A stretch of DNA of 64,000 bases from an uncultured Eubacterium sp. (GCA_910584645.1 CAJUAU010000007.1:1-64000), one strand, 5' to 3'; positions 8,415 through 18,200 are shown, counted from the first letter of the stretch. A program made the numbers and translations. The notes: a model not told the origin generated them from the letters alone.

Positions 8415-10502
8415 ATGAAAGAGAAACTACATATTATCAGACACCTTTTTACGTTATCTGCAGCACTGCTTCTTATGCTGGGTCTCATTTCACACCCGGC
8501 AAAGGCAGCCGGACAGACAGCGGGCATATCCGTGAACCGTTCTGCCGGAGTCTGCACCTATACGGTACAGGGACTGGATCCCGGAACAGACAGTTCCATG
8601 ACGCTCCAGGTATCCCGCAGGAATAATACAGCGGCTGCTTATCAGGAAAACATAGCACTTACCGCTGAAAACTGCCCAAACGGCACTTATACAGGCAACT
8701 TTTCATTAAAAACCCTGAATGGTATATTCGATGAATATAACGTCAATATACTGGTGGGGGATTCTGTGGTCCCTGCTGGAACCTGTGACTTTTCCCTTCA
8801 CACCGGAAATCTGTCCATGAAAGCAGAGGGCGGCAATGCGGACACAACCCGTACCATCACGGTTACTTCCTCTGTTCCAGCCGGCGATGTGGTCATCCCC
8901 GGAGAGGACAAGCAGGTGTATGTTGCCGCCTGGCCGGATGGTTCCGATGAGAACAACGCAAAGACCATTGCCCTTAAGACACCTTTCGTTGAGGGTAATA
9001 TGACATTCAGCGCCAATATTGCCCAGGCGGGCACCGCTTATGGAAAATGGAATGCGAAACTTGTTCTGGATAATGGAAACTCCGGAACTCCCATTACCCT
9101 GGCGACAAGTTCCTATCATATCGCTCCCATTCAGAAAACATTTCTGGTTCAGAAATCAAAAGCCCTGGAGAAGAAAAAATCCTTTGCTGTCAATCTGGAG
9201 GGATTGAAGAATGCCTATGGAATAAAAAAGGTCCGTTTCCAGATTTATAACAGCAAGGGCAAAAAAGTGACCACTGTCACAGGAACCAGCAAGAAAGCTG
9301 ACGGAAGCAGATATTACTCTGAAATTTCCCTGAAAAAGCTGGATTACCTTCTGGATCTTTATACCATAAAGGCAGTCCTCACTGACAATAACAATAATAA
9401 CCAGACACTGGAAATGACAGCGCTGGCAGATGAACGGATCCAGTCCGGAACCCTTTCCGTGATCAGAAAGAAAAATGCCTCCTGTCTTTATAAACTGACC
9501 AACCCATACATACCTGGCAACATAAAAAAAGTCCGTTTCGTTTTATACCAGGTTAATGGAAAGAAATTGAAAAAGAAGGCTTCTTATACTGTAACTGGAA
9601 CTTCCGGCAAGAAAAAAATAACCCTGAAAGTTCCAAATGAAGAAAAGGGTAAGTATAAACTTCAAGTCTATGGTTACACCAGCTGGGGTAAGAAAGTTCT
9701 GCTGAACGAAGATACTTATCGTCTCAGGAAAAAGGATATGGGTAAAAACGGCTGGTTCTATGAAAAATATGCTGGAAAAACATACAAATTCTATTACGTT
9801 AACAACAAAAAGCAGATCGATCTGACGGATATCGTAGGTCTGAAAAAGAGCAGTTCCTCCAATTCAAACCGTCTGTATATCGAGGTAAACCGTGCTGCCA
9901 GCGCAGTAACCATTTACTTATATAATGAAGAGACAAAAAAATACGATATTCCAATTAAGACCTGCTCCGTCTCTGTGGGCAGTGACACATGGACAAATGC
10001 TGGAACCAGCGGACTGAACGAAGATTCTTCTTACACACCACTGGGAACCTACTCCATCTGTACCAACGGACAGTCAGTAAAATATACTTTGAAACCAATG
10101 CTGGAGCCAGATGGCCAGACTCTCTATGCAAGATGGGCTTCTCACATTGTAGGTAACGTATATTTCCATGCTATCGCTGTGGGCACCCAGTCCCATTATG
10201 CTCTGCCATCCTCCACCTATAACCGGCTCGGATCTCCGGCCTCTGCGGGCTGCATCCGTATGACTGTGGCAGATGCCAAATGGATCTACGACTATGCGTC
10301 TACCGGAACCACTGTAAAGATCGTAAAAGGCAGCACTTCAAAGCCAGGACCTCTTGGCAAAGCGCCGGTTATAAAGACCACTGGCGGAATCAATTATGAT
10401 CCTACAGATCCGGGTGTACCGGACTCCCGCAAGAAAGCGGACTATAAAGCCAAAAGGATCTCCGGATATATGACAAAGAAAGGAAAGAAAGTAGGTTACT
10501 GA
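8415..10502 (+). CDS. Large secreted L,D-transpeptidase-like protein with SAGC active-site motif
   Basis: 695 residues from the ATG at 8415, which has AAGGAGG 6 bp upstream. The earlier in-frame start at 8265 would translate the tRNA-like leader and is rejected. A signal peptide lies at about 1-33 (ending in AKAA). Several beta-rich repeats follow to about residue 480, then the YkuD domain at about 490-640. His585 and Cys613 are spaced 28 apart, exactly as in the first transpeptidase, but the motif is SAGC (610-613) instead of SHGC. The enzyme probably crosslinks peptidoglycan or anchors itself to it outside the cell. The changed His may alter activity. It is monocistronic, ending at a strong terminator. 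Confidence 0.82.
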   Translation: MKEKLHIIRHLFTLSAALLLMLGLISHPAKAAGQTAGISVNRSAGVCTYTVQGLDPGTDSSMTLQVSRRNNTAAAYQENIALTAENCPNGTYTGNFSLKTLNGIFDEYNVNILVGDSVVPAGTCDFSLHTGNLSMKAEGGNADTTRTITVTSSVPAGDVVIPGEDKQVYVAAWPDGSDENNAKTIALKTPFVEGNMTFSANIAQAGTAYGKWNAKLVLDNGNSGTPITLATSSYHIAPIQKTFLVQKSKALEKKKSFAVNLEGLKNAYGIKKVRFQIYNSKGKKVTTVTGTSKKADGSRYYSEISLKKLDYLLDLYTIKAVLTDNNNNNQTLEMTALADERIQSGTLSVIRKKNASCLYKLTNPYIPGNIKKVRFVLYQVNGKKLKKKASYTVTGTSGKKKITLKVPNEEKGKYKLQVYGYTSWGKKVLLNEDTYRLRKKDMGKNGWFYEKYAGKTYKFYYVNNKKQIDLTDIVGLKKSSSSNSNRLYIEVNRAASAVTIYLYNEETKKYDIPIKTCSVSVGSDTWTNAGTSGLNEDSSYTPLGTYSICTNGQSVKYTLKPMLEPDGQTLYARWASHIVGNVYFHAIAVGTQSHYALPSSTYNRLGSPASAGCIRMTVADAKWIYDYASTGTTVKIVKGSTSKPGPLGKAPVIKTTGGINYDPTDPGVPDSRKKADYKAKRISGYMTKKGKKVGY

Positions 10503-10532
10503 TCCCTTTCCTGCCATTAAACTATATCCATA

Positions 10533-10573
10533 ACAAATCCCCATGTCATATCTTACATGACATGGGGATTTGT
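10533..10573. terminator. Bidirectional terminator
   Basis: A 17-bp perfect stem (10533-10549 with 10557-10573) and a 7-nt loop, between the converging transpeptidase and HD-GYP genes. Confidence 0.85.
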
Positions 10574-10629
10574 ATATACATCCTCTGGCCCTTTTCATTT
10601 AGTGAAGCCATCAGGCTTTACGCCGATCC

Positions 10630-11679
10630 TCAGTTATTTTCATTTCTCTTCAATTTATCTTTAACCTTTTCAAAGACCTCCAGTATCTTCGGATTAAAAG
10701 TACCGCACTCTCCATCATAGATCATCTGGACAGCCTTTTCATGGCTGAATGCATCCTTATACACCCTCTTGGCAGTAAGGGCGTCGTAGACGTCAGCAAC
10801 CGATGCCACCTGCGCCCATACAGAAATATCATCTCCACTCAAGCCGTCGGGATAACCTTTTCCATCCCATCGTTCATGGTGATGCCTGCATATATCATAA
10901 CTGTAATTATACAGTCCCTCGTCCATAATATTCGGAATATTCTGAAGAATCTCACACCCTTTCACGGTGTGTCCTTTCATGATCTCGAACTCTTCCTTCG
11001 TAAGCCTTCCCGGCTTATTCAGTATCGAGTCCGGAATAGAGATCTTTCCAACATCATGGAGAACCGCAGAAGCGGCGATCTTGTCAATCTCCTTTTGGGA
11101 AAGATGATACTCCGGATAGGTATCGCTTACTTCCTTCATCAATATTCTCGTAAGCTCACTGATCCTCTTAACGTGCTCACCGGACTCACAATCACGGAAC
11201 TCGATAACCGTAGCAAGAGTCTCAATCATGTTCTGGTTGACATGATTCAGTCTGCGCACCTGTTCTTCCACAACACTTTCAAGTTCATTCCGGTGTGCAT
11301 ACAGTTCAATCACATTGCCTATCCTGCACTTTAGGAAATGTGTCATAAACGGCTTTCTGATAACATCGATAGCACCAAGATGATATCCTTCCAGCAGCAT
11401 TTCCTGACTATCTGCCGCTGTTATGAGAAATACAGGAATACTCTGGATCTTTCCGTTCTCATTCATTTTCTTAAGCACTTCAAGTCCATTTATGCCAGGC
11501 ATAAGCAGATCTAAAAGAACCGCAGATATCTGAAAATGTTCACTATCATTTAGGATCTCTATGGCTCTTTCACCGCCGTCGGCCTCAACAATCGTGTAAT
11601 CGTCCTGAAAAATCTCCGCCAGGATCAAGCGGTTAATCTCAACATCATCAACAATCAATATACTTTTTTTCTTATTCAT
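10630..11679 (-). CDS. Response regulator with HD-GYP domain
   Basis: 349 residues from the ATG at 11679, which has GAGGAGGT before it. The receiver domain spans 1-122, with acidic residues at 11-12, phosphoacceptor Asp57 and the Lys of RKPF near 109. The HD-GYP domain spans about 145-345, with HDVGK near 205 and the diagnostic HHERWDGKGYPDG. HD-GYP proteins hydrolyse c-di-GMP. It is co-transcribed with the HPt gene 35 bp upstream, whose product is a likely phosphate donor. Partner kinases are not in the window. Confidence 0.92.
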   Translation of the reverse strand: MNKKKSILIVDDVEINRLILAEIFQDDYTIVEADGGERAIEILNDSEHFQISAVLLDLLMPGINGLEVLKKMNENGKIQSIPVFLITAADSQEMLLEGYHLGAIDVIRKPFMTHFLKCRIGNVIELYAHRNELESVVEEQVRRLNHVNQNMIETLATVIEFRDCESGEHVKRISELTRILMKEVSDTYPEYHLSQKEIDKIAASAVLHDVGKISIPDSILNKPGRLTKEEFEIMKGHTVKGCEILQNIPNIMDEGLYNYSYDICRHHHERWDGKGYPDGLSGDDISVWAQVASVADVYDALTAKRVYKDAFSHEKAVQMIYDGECGTFNPKILEVFEKVKDKLKRNENN

Positions 11680-11714
11680 CTCTGACCTCCTCAAAGACAC
11701 TTACCTGGATGTGA

Positions 11715-12065
11715 TCAAGCATATTTCTCGATACATGCCACGATCTTCTCCTGAACAGGAAGGATCTGCTGCAAGACTTCTTTTGCCTGCTGTGGCTGAT
11801 CTGCCCTTAAGAGTGCCACGATTTCGTCATACGCTTTAAAAAGCGGCGTCAAGGACAAATTTCCTGCTGCACCCTTAATAGCATGTGCCAGTTCGATCAC
11901 TTCTCCATAATCATTACAATCAAAATCCGGATCCACAGATGACTTGGCAAGCATTTCAGGAAAACGGAAAATCATCTTTTCATAAAACGCGGGATTTCCC
12001 GTAAGACGCGCAATCCCTTCATCCACATCAACGCCCAATCCCTTTAATTCATCCAGCATGTTCAT
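11715..12065 (-). CDS. Stand-alone histidine phosphotransfer (HPt) protein
   Basis: 116 residues, all helical. The HPt signature is AHAIKGAAGNL, with phospho-accepting His61. A strong AAAGGAGG precedes the ATG by 10 bp. HPt proteins shuttle phosphate between a hybrid kinase and a receiver. Its position directly before the HD-GYP response regulator suggests that this regulator is the target, so the pair would couple a phosphorelay to c-di-GMP breakdown. It has its own promoter and is separated from the soluble MCP gene by a terminator. Confidence 0.9.
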   Translation of the reverse strand: MNMLDELKGLGVDVDEGIARLTGNPAFYEKMIFRFPEMLAKSSVDPDFDCNDYGEVIELAHAIKGAAGNLSLTPLFKAYDEIVALLRADQPQQAKEVLQQILPVQEKIVACIEKYA

Positions 12066-12101
12066 CTATTTTTATCCTCCTTTAACTTAAAACACACCTG
12101 C

Positions 12102-12130
12102 ATTATACCATACAATCCTATACGGCACAA
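12102..12130 (-). promoter_or_regulatory. Promoter of the HPt/HD-GYP operon
   Basis: Minus strand: TTGTGC (12130-12125), 17 bp, TATAAT (12107-12102), with a TGG extension before the -10. Confidence 0.7.
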
Positions 12131-12151
12131 CAAAACTTTTTCATACTCTAA

Positions 12152-12183
12152 AGACCGGCTGATCCATACAGGACAGCCGGTCT
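12152..12183 (-). terminator. Terminator after the soluble MCP gene
   Basis: Perfect 10-bp stem AGACCGGCTG/CAGCCGGTCT followed by T residues on the minus strand, starting 5 bp after the stop codon. Confidence 0.8.
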
Positions 12184-12187
12184 CTGT

Positions 12188-13102
12188 TTAAGCCTCATAT
12201 TCTTCTATCATAGGAGCGATCTGGGACAGCATATTATCCACGTCCTCAAACATCGCACTCTTCGTCGTCCCCAGTTTGCTGGCATGATTAATATGCTTCA
12301 TAACTTCCTGGTACTGGTCTTTCGTCTTATCAAAGAAAGTATTGACATTCTGCAGCGCTCTCTTAGAATCATCAATAACATTAGAGATCTCTGACTGAAC
12401 AGCTGTGGCGCCCTCCGCAGCCTCCGTGATCTGGTCAAACATCTCATAGGTCTGATCCACCTTTTCAAGACTTTGTCCTAATGCCAGCTGGGAGGTGTCG
12501 ATATCGGCATGCAGCTTATCTGTGTCTTCCTCTACGTCAGCAATACTCGCCTCTACCGCCGCTACCATATTTTTCACTTCATCCGCCAGGCTCTTGACCT
12601 CTTCGGCAACCACTTCAAAGCCTTTCCCATGCTCTCCTGCTTTAGCGGCTTCAATGGAAGCGTTCAATGCAAGAATATTGGTCTGTTCTGCGATAGAAGT
12701 GATTTTGTTCGTGCATTTTTTAATTTGCTGTACTGCAGCCTTGAAATCATCAAAAGTGCTTTTCATTTCTTCAAAATGAGCTTCTACCTGCTGGGAACTG
12801 GTCTTTAGCTCCTCTACCTCATCCTGTGCCTGGTTTACCGATTGGGCAATCTCATCTTTTATCGTCTCAAACTGCCCGGAAATCTGATTGATATTAGAAA
12901 AGGTACCCTCAAAATCCTGTAAAGTCTGCTGAAAATTTTCTGCCTGGTCAAGAACCCCAAGGAAGGAATGGTTTACCATGCCCAGCTGATTCAGGGAATC
13001 CACTTCCTTTTGCACCAGATCCCTCTGATAGTCTTTCAGGCTTCCCAGCACATGCAAAATAGGATGCGTATTCATATTATGTTCTTTCTTCTTAAATCGC
13101 AT
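12188..13102 (-). CDS. Soluble methyl-accepting chemotaxis-type protein
   Basis: 304 residues with no membrane segment and no HAMP domain. Residues about 40-290 are a coiled coil. The signalling hairpin tip contains SIAEQTNILALNASIEAAKA and GKGFEVVAEEVKSLA, which match MCP signalling domains. Such cytosolic receptors recruit CheA/CheW. It starts 15 bp after the stop of the FIST-domain gene, which suggests that the FIST protein is its sensory partner. The ATG at 13102 follows GGAGG by about 9 bp. A terminator follows the gene. Confidence 0.9.
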   Translation of the reverse strand: MRFKKKEHNMNTHPILHVLGSLKDYQRDLVQKEVDSLNQLGMVNHSFLGVLDQAENFQQTLQDFEGTFSNINQISGQFETIKDEIAQSVNQAQDEVEELKTSSQQVEAHFEEMKSTFDDFKAAVQQIKKCTNKITSIAEQTNILALNASIEAAKAGEHGKGFEVVAEEVKSLADEVKNMVAAVEASIADVEEDTDKLHADIDTSQLALGQSLEKVDQTYEMFDQITEAAEGATAVQSEISNVIDDSKRALQNVNTFFDKTKDQYQEVMKHINHASKLGTTKSAMFEDVDNMLSQIAPMIEEYEA

Positions 13103-13117
13103 TTCCTTCGTCCTCCT

Positions 13118-14173
13118 TTATTCAAATACCACACAGGTCATAGACTGGTTCACGAACTGGTTATTATAATGCTCTCCATATCCCACAAGACCTGCATGAT
13201 TGCCTAAAGTCCCCATTTCCTTCAGATACTCCTGCATGTAATTATTTTCAGTAAACAACAGATACCGGAACAGGCAGTTTACAGAAAATACAGCAGAAAT
13301 CTTCGGAAAGTCCTGATAAATATTGCGAATGGTATTTTTTACAATTTCCTTATAGTCACCCAGTTCAAGAAGAATGAGCACATCGGAATCATTTACCTGC
13401 CGAAAGCATGTCAGACCGTTCTTGTATATGTCTTTAATGGAAATAATACAGGTTTCATTTCCATTGATCTTTCCAAAAGGATTCTTAAAGGTCTGGGTTA
13501 ATATTTCCTCTTCTGTCACATGGAGAATCTGCTGATATACATGTTTTGCGGGTTTGCCGTTCAATTCTCCCAGTATGTAATCCGATTTTTTTGTCTTTGA
13601 GGCGATGAAACGGTAATTCCCCATCTGACGATAGATATTTTCCTTGTAAGCCTTTACCCTGCCATTATTATTTCTGACCAGGGCATAGGCCACTGCATCT
13701 TCATAAACCTTACCATTGGCAGAAACTTTTCCAGCATCTCCGGTTCCTCCTACCAATGAAATATTTTTCCGTTTCAGTACACTGTGGATCGTTGTCAGCA
13801 CACAGGCATCGTTTCCGGAACAGAGATCAATACAAATCGTATCTTTTTGTGAAGCATTTATTTCTGAAACATCTTTCTCCAACCGTTCAATGTATTTTAC
13901 CGGCATTGTGGACGCCTGCTCCAGTACATTAACTGCTACACTGACGCCATCGGAAAATGCAAGGATTCCCACACCTTTTTCAACCACTCTGGTGTCATAG
14001 CTCATACCAATACATCCGATGCTGGGAATATTGGGAAAAAGTGCTTCTAACTTTTTAACATGTTCCTCAAACTGATCACCGTTGGAAAACAGCATAATTA
14101 GCTGAGGATTGCTCACTCCGCGGACTGCTTCCTGCAGATCTCCGCTCTGGCTCATACCAAAAAATTGTTTCAC
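13118..14173 (-). CDS. FIST-domain sensory protein
   Basis: 351 residues starting at a GTG with GAGGAGG upstream. Residues about 20-190 fit FIST_N, with the typical IGCIGMSYDTRVVEKGVGILAF region and SLVGGTGDAG. Residues about 200-350 fit FIST_C, ending in a TCVVFE strand. FIST proteins are soluble sensors linked to signalling outputs and are thought to bind small ligands. This one is transcribed directly ahead of a soluble MCP, so it probably feeds ligand information into chemotaxis. No heme-binding or catalytic motif stands out. Confidence 0.85.
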   Translation of the reverse strand: MKQFFGMSQSGDLQEAVRGVSNPQLIMLFSNGDQFEEHVKKLEALFPNIPSIGCIGMSYDTRVVEKGVGILAFSDGVSVAVNVLEQASTMPVKYIERLEKDVSEINASQKDTICIDLCSGNDACVLTTIHSVLKRKNISLVGGTGDAGKVSANGKVYEDAVAYALVRNNNGRVKAYKENIYRQMGNYRFIASKTKKSDYILGELNGKPAKHVYQQILHVTEEEILTQTFKNPFGKINGNETCIISIKDIYKNGLTCFRQVNDSDVLILLELGDYKEIVKNTIRNIYQDFPKISAVFSVNCLFRYLLFTENNYMQEYLKEMGTLGNHAGLVGYGEHYNNQFVNQSMTCVVFE

Positions 14174-14209
14174 GGTAATGTCCTCCTCTATTTAAAAACT
14201 ATTATTATC

Positions 14210-14238
14210 ATTCTACCATAGATTTCTAAACACAACAA
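14210..14238 (-). promoter_or_regulatory. Promoter of the FIST/soluble MCP operon
   Basis: Minus strand: TTGTTG (14238-14233), 17 bp, TAGAAT (14215-14210), 37 bp before the GTG start. Confidence 0.6.
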
Positions 14239-14295
14239 CATAAAACTGAACCTGTTGACAGATTTTGATGGCGGATTCCTAAACTTTTAAGCAAA

Positions 14296-14319
14296 AAGAG
14301 CCGGACACTGGCCCGGCTC
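14296..14319 (-). terminator. Terminator after the membrane MCP gene
   Basis: An AGAGCCGG/CCGGCTCT stem followed by TTTTTG on the minus strand. It separates this gene from the FIST operon. Confidence 0.8.
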
Positions 14320-14365
14320 TGAAAACACTTATACTCATATGCAGCTATAACATTTTAGATCTAAA

Positions 14366-16387
14366 TCAATTTATATAATGGAATCTTCCCACCAGTTCTT
14401 TCAGCATATTCGCCTGGGTTGACAGTTCTTCCGAAGCCGCCGCACTCTCCTCCGATGTGGCCGTATTTGACTCTATAACACCTGCGATCTGATTGATGCC
14501 TTCCGTGATCTGAGCCACTGCCAGCGCCTGATTATCCGAGGCCTCGGCAATCTCAGCCATGGAATTATTTACCAGCTTCACATTGTCCACCACAGAGAGC
14601 AACGACTCTGCCGTAGAATTTGCCAGCTCCATTCCGTCTTCCACAGCTTCGATAGCATTCTGAATGAGATCTTTTGTGTTTCTTGCCGCCTCAGAACTCT
14701 GATCTGCCAGCACACCAACCTGTGTAGCTACCACGGCAAATCCTCTTCCGTTCTCTCCCGCTCTTGCCGCCTCTATGGACGCATTGAGCGCCAGGAGCGC
14801 CGTCTGGCTGGCGATCTCTTCTATGCTGCTGATGATCTCAGCAATCTTGTTGGAAGCTTCCTTAATATTATTCATCGCTTCCGTATTTTTCTTCATGTGC
14901 TCATTGCTTTCCAGGATCTGTTCACCCATGTCTGCCACAATTCCTTTGGCTTTATCCGCATTCCTGGCATTCACTGTTATCTTTTCTGACACCTCTGTGA
15001 TCGTAGCCGTCAGCTCTTCAATGGCACTCGCCTGGTCGGTAGCGCCCTCCGCCAGAAGCTGTGCCGCCCCTGATAGATCTGTTGCTCCATTTTGCACATA
15101 CTCTGCATTTGTGTCAATCTCTCTCATGGCATCGCTCAAAGAATCAACTATTCTCCGGAAGGATTCATTGATCTGAACAAAATCTCCCTTATAATTACTA
15201 TCAACATCTATCAGGAAATTTCCATCTGACAGATTTGCCAAATGATCATCGATATCTGTAATAACCCCTTTCAAATCCGCCACTGTCTCGGATAAACAAT
15301 TCATCAGCGTTGCCGTCTCATCGTTTGTCTCAGGGACCGGAGTATCTGCCTGAAGATCTCCTTCTGCCAAAAGCTTAAGACGCTCCACCACTTCTGCGAT
15401 CGGTCCAACAACCCTTTTACCAAGCTGCACACCACTTCTGATACCCAGAAATGTAAAGGCAATAACAAAGATAATCGTAATGATCAATGACAGGAAAAAC
15501 ATTCCTAAAAACTCATTCCGGACGGCGGCGACACCGATACTCCATCCGTTCATATCCTTGATCGGAGAATAGGCAACTACTTTTGTTTTTCCTCCATAAG
15601 AATAGGTACCGGTTCCGTTTTCTCCGGCTACCATCTTCTTACAGATCTCGCTGTACTTTTTCAGTTTTGAGTTCTCCTGGCCCAGATTAATGCTGTCCTC
15701 AATACCAACATTTTCCGAACTGATATCTGCAATGGTAATCCCTTTGGAATCCAGCATAAATGCCGTACCGCCCTCTCCTACCTTAATGGAGCGCATGACA
15801 TCATTCAGGAATTCACCATCCGGAACATAGACAACGGCGCCAACCGGTGTGGTACCAGGCAGGCCTCCCTCCCATAACGGCGCAGAAACCGCATAGAATA
15901 TAGATTTGGTATCCTCATTGTATGTAGGTGTGGAAACAAAGGTTTTCCCTTTCATAGCTTCCTTAAAGTAATCCTGGTCCGAATAATCTTTTCCAGAGAT
16001 CACGTCAACTCCCTTGTCATTTAAGAGAAGTCCACCCTGAAAATTGTGATCCTTGATCCTCTGATTCAGGATCGACTCTTTCTCCTCTACTGACTTTCCG
16101 GCATCGGCAAGACGTGCAATACTTCCTGTCTCATAAGCAATAGCCGTGTACTGTTTCAACGCCGCCGCCACATAATCTGCTGCTATATCCGAAGTGCTGT
16201 TGATCGTATCATTCACTGCACTGATTGAAGAAATATAACTTAAGATAGAAGCTGCCACACCCAGAAGAACACAACAAAATAAAATTGTCTGTGCAAAACG
16301 CTTAGAAATCTTTTTTTCTATGCTTACAAACTGACCATCCTTTTCGTTCTGTCCCCGCTTTCCAAGTTTCCCTTTTTCTTTTTGCAT
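14366..16387 (-). CDS. Methyl-accepting chemotaxis protein with periplasmic-type Cache sensor
   Basis: 673 residues. A first membrane segment lies at about 33-55, and an extracellular double-Cache-like domain at about 60-290 (DYSDQDYFKEAMKGKTF and YSPIKDMNGWSIGVA are characteristic). A second membrane segment lies at about 295-320, HAMP at about 325-380, and the MCP signalling domain to the C-terminus with SIEEIASQTALLALNASIEA. It senses small molecules outside the cell and controls CheA. The ATG follows AGAGGG. It has its own terminator. The ligand cannot be predicted; amino acids are common for this sensor class. Confidence 0.94.
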   Translation of the reverse strand: MQKEKGKLGKRGQNEKDGQFVSIEKKISKRFAQTILFCCVLLGVAASILSYISSISAVNDTINSTSDIAADYVAAALKQYTAIAYETGSIARLADAGKSVEEKESILNQRIKDHNFQGGLLLNDKGVDVISGKDYSDQDYFKEAMKGKTFVSTPTYNEDTKSIFYAVSAPLWEGGLPGTTPVGAVVYVPDGEFLNDVMRSIKVGEGGTAFMLDSKGITIADISSENVGIEDSINLGQENSKLKKYSEICKKMVAGENGTGTYSYGGKTKVVAYSPIKDMNGWSIGVAAVRNEFLGMFFLSLIITIIFVIAFTFLGIRSGVQLGKRVVGPIAEVVERLKLLAEGDLQADTPVPETNDETATLMNCLSETVADLKGVITDIDDHLANLSDGNFLIDVDSNYKGDFVQINESFRRIVDSLSDAMREIDTNAEYVQNGATDLSGAAQLLAEGATDQASAIEELTATITEVSEKITVNARNADKAKGIVADMGEQILESNEHMKKNTEAMNNIKEASNKIAEIISSIEEIASQTALLALNASIEAARAGENGRGFAVVATQVGVLADQSSEAARNTKDLIQNAIEAVEDGMELANSTAESLLSVVDNVKLVNNSMAEIAEASDNQALAVAQITEGINQIAGVIESNTATSEESAAASEELSTQANMLKELVGRFHYIN

Positions 16388-16669
16388 ACATAACCCTCTT
16401 TTCTGTACCGCCCTTTACGCGCTGAATTATATTTCATGTCTTACTAAACCCGGAAGAATTGTGAGGAAATCCCAGATTATGATGAATATCAACCAGAATA
16501 TGTGCCGAGCAGCACATTAACACATATCTTAGTATTATTATATCAATTTTATAAAAGAATTTCTACCTTTTTATAAAAAAAATCTATCATTTTGTAAAAA
16601 AAATATAAATTTTTATCTTTCCCCTAGCTTGACGACGCCAAATCAGCATCAATACAATTCAAAGAAAAA
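16388..16669. other. Intergenic region upstream of the MCP gene
   Basis: No gene is seen. The A/T-rich stretch 16520-16620 offers minus-strand promoter candidates for the MCP: a TATAAT-type -10 at about 16537-16542, and TTTACA-17-TATAAA further upstream. No sigma-28-type site was recognised. The remaining leader to 16388 is about 130 bp with no obvious structure. Confidence 0.4.
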
Positions 16670-16720
16670 AAGAAGTTCCTGCTCCGTCAGATTATACATC
16701 TGCTTTTGCAGCAACCTCTT
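16670..16720 (-). terminator. Terminator of the pur operon
   Basis: On the minus strand, AAGAGGTT plus CTGC pairs with GCAG plus AACTTCTT, followed by a run of T. It starts 20 bp after the purB stop. Confidence 0.65.
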
Positions 16721-16740
16721 TTATAAGAAATCAAAACAAC

Positions 16741-18195
16741 TTATACATGAATCTCGGCTTTTACTCCCAATAACTCTTTATTTTCCTCCAGGATCGGCTT
16801 TACTACATCTTCTACAAATTCTGCCACCTGGCTCGGCGCTCTTCCCACATAACGGCCCGGATCCATCGTCTTCTGTAACTCTTCCAACGTCATCGGGAAC
16901 TCTTCATCGGAGGCGATCAATTCCAGCAGATTGTTGTCCAATCCCTTTTCTTTTACATTCTTTCCTGCCTCCATCGAAAGGGTACGGATCTTCTCATGAA
17001 GCTCCTGGCGGTTTCCGCCGGCCTTAACCGCATCCATCATAATATTTTCCGTCGCCATAAAGGGCAGCTCTGACATCAGACGTTTTGTGATCACCTTATC
17101 ATATACTACGAGGCCATCTACCACATTCAGAAACAGATCAAGGATCCCGTCAACCGTCAGGAATGCCTCCGCCACGCTGAGACGTTTATTTGCTGAGTCA
17201 TCCAGAGTTCTCTCAAACCACTGTGTCGCTGATGTGATCGCCGGATTCAATGCATCGATCATCACATAGCGGGAAAGAGAGGCGATGCGCTCACTGCGCA
17301 TAGGATTTCTCTTATAGGCCATCGCAGAAGAACCGATCTGGCTCTTCTCAAAAGGCTCCTCAATTTCTTTGAGGTGCTGAAGAAGACGGATGTCATTGGA
17401 AAATTTGTGGGCGCTGGCTGCGATGCCCGCCAGGACATTGCACACCCTTGTATCCAGTTTGCGGGAATATGTCTGTCCCGACACCGGAAAACATGCCTCA
17501 AATCCCATCTTGGCCGCAATCATTTTATCTGCTTTCTTACAGGCTTCCTCATCTCCCTCAAAAAGCTCCAGAAAACTAGCCTGGGTTCCCGTCGTTCCTT
17601 TTGAACCAAGAAGCTTCATATGAGAAAGCACATGCTCCAGATCCTCCAGATCCATCACCAGTTCTTCCATCCAGAGCGTCGCACGTTTTCCCACCGTCGT
17701 GGGCTGGGCTGGCTGAAAATGGGTAAAGGCAAGAGTCGGAAGATCCTTATACTTCAGGGCAAATTCCGAAAGTTCATGAATTACATTTATCAGTTTTTTC
17801 TTCACTAACTTTAACCCCTCTGTCATAATGATGACATCGGTATTGTCCCCCACATAACAGGAGGTAGCCCCCAGATGAATGATCTCTGCCGCCTTCGGAC
17901 ACTGCTGCCCATAGGCATAGACATGGCTCATGACATCATGGCGTACCTCTTTTTCACGCGCCTTCGCCACATCATAGTTAATATCCTCTGCATGAGACTT
18001 CAATTCTTCTATCTGCTCGTCAGTGATCCGGGGATTGCCCTGGGCATCCTTTAATCCTAATTCTTTTTCTGTCTCTGCCAGTGCGATCCACAGTTTTCTC
18101 CATGTGCGGAATTTCATATCAGGAGAAAAAATATACTGCATCTCCTTACTGGCGTATCTTTCTGATAATGGGCTTACATAACAATCTGTGCTCAT
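16741..18195 (-). CDS. purB: Adenylosuccinate lyase
   Basis: 484 residues, normal length for the longer PurB type. The fumarase/ASL superfamily signature GSSAMAYKRNPMRSER is present. The enzyme makes AICAR from SAICAR and AMP from adenylosuccinate in cytosolic purine synthesis. It follows purF by 105 bp, and that gap holds two hairpins, one belonging to the leader-hairpin repeat family described at 18201-18238. It is the last gene of purC-purF-purB. Confidence 0.97.
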   Translation of the reverse strand: MSTDCYVSPLSERYASKEMQYIFSPDMKFRTWRKLWIALAETEKELGLKDAQGNPRITDEQIEELKSHAEDINYDVAKAREKEVRHDVMSHVYAYGQQCPKAAEIIHLGATSCYVGDNTDVIIMTEGLKLVKKKLINVIHELSEFALKYKDLPTLAFTHFQPAQPTTVGKRATLWMEELVMDLEDLEHVLSHMKLLGSKGTTGTQASFLELFEGDEEACKKADKMIAAKMGFEACFPVSGQTYSRKLDTRVCNVLAGIAASAHKFSNDIRLLQHLKEIEEPFEKSQIGSSAMAYKRNPMRSERIASLSRYVMIDALNPAITSATQWFERTLDDSANKRLSVAEAFLTVDGILDLFLNVVDGLVVYDKVITKRLMSELPFMATENIMMDAVKAGGNRQELHEKIRTLSMEAGKNVKEKGLDNNLLELIASDEEFPMTLEELQKTMDPGRYVGRAPSQVAEFVEDVVKPILEENKELLGVKAEIHV

Positions 18196-18200
18196 TGTAC

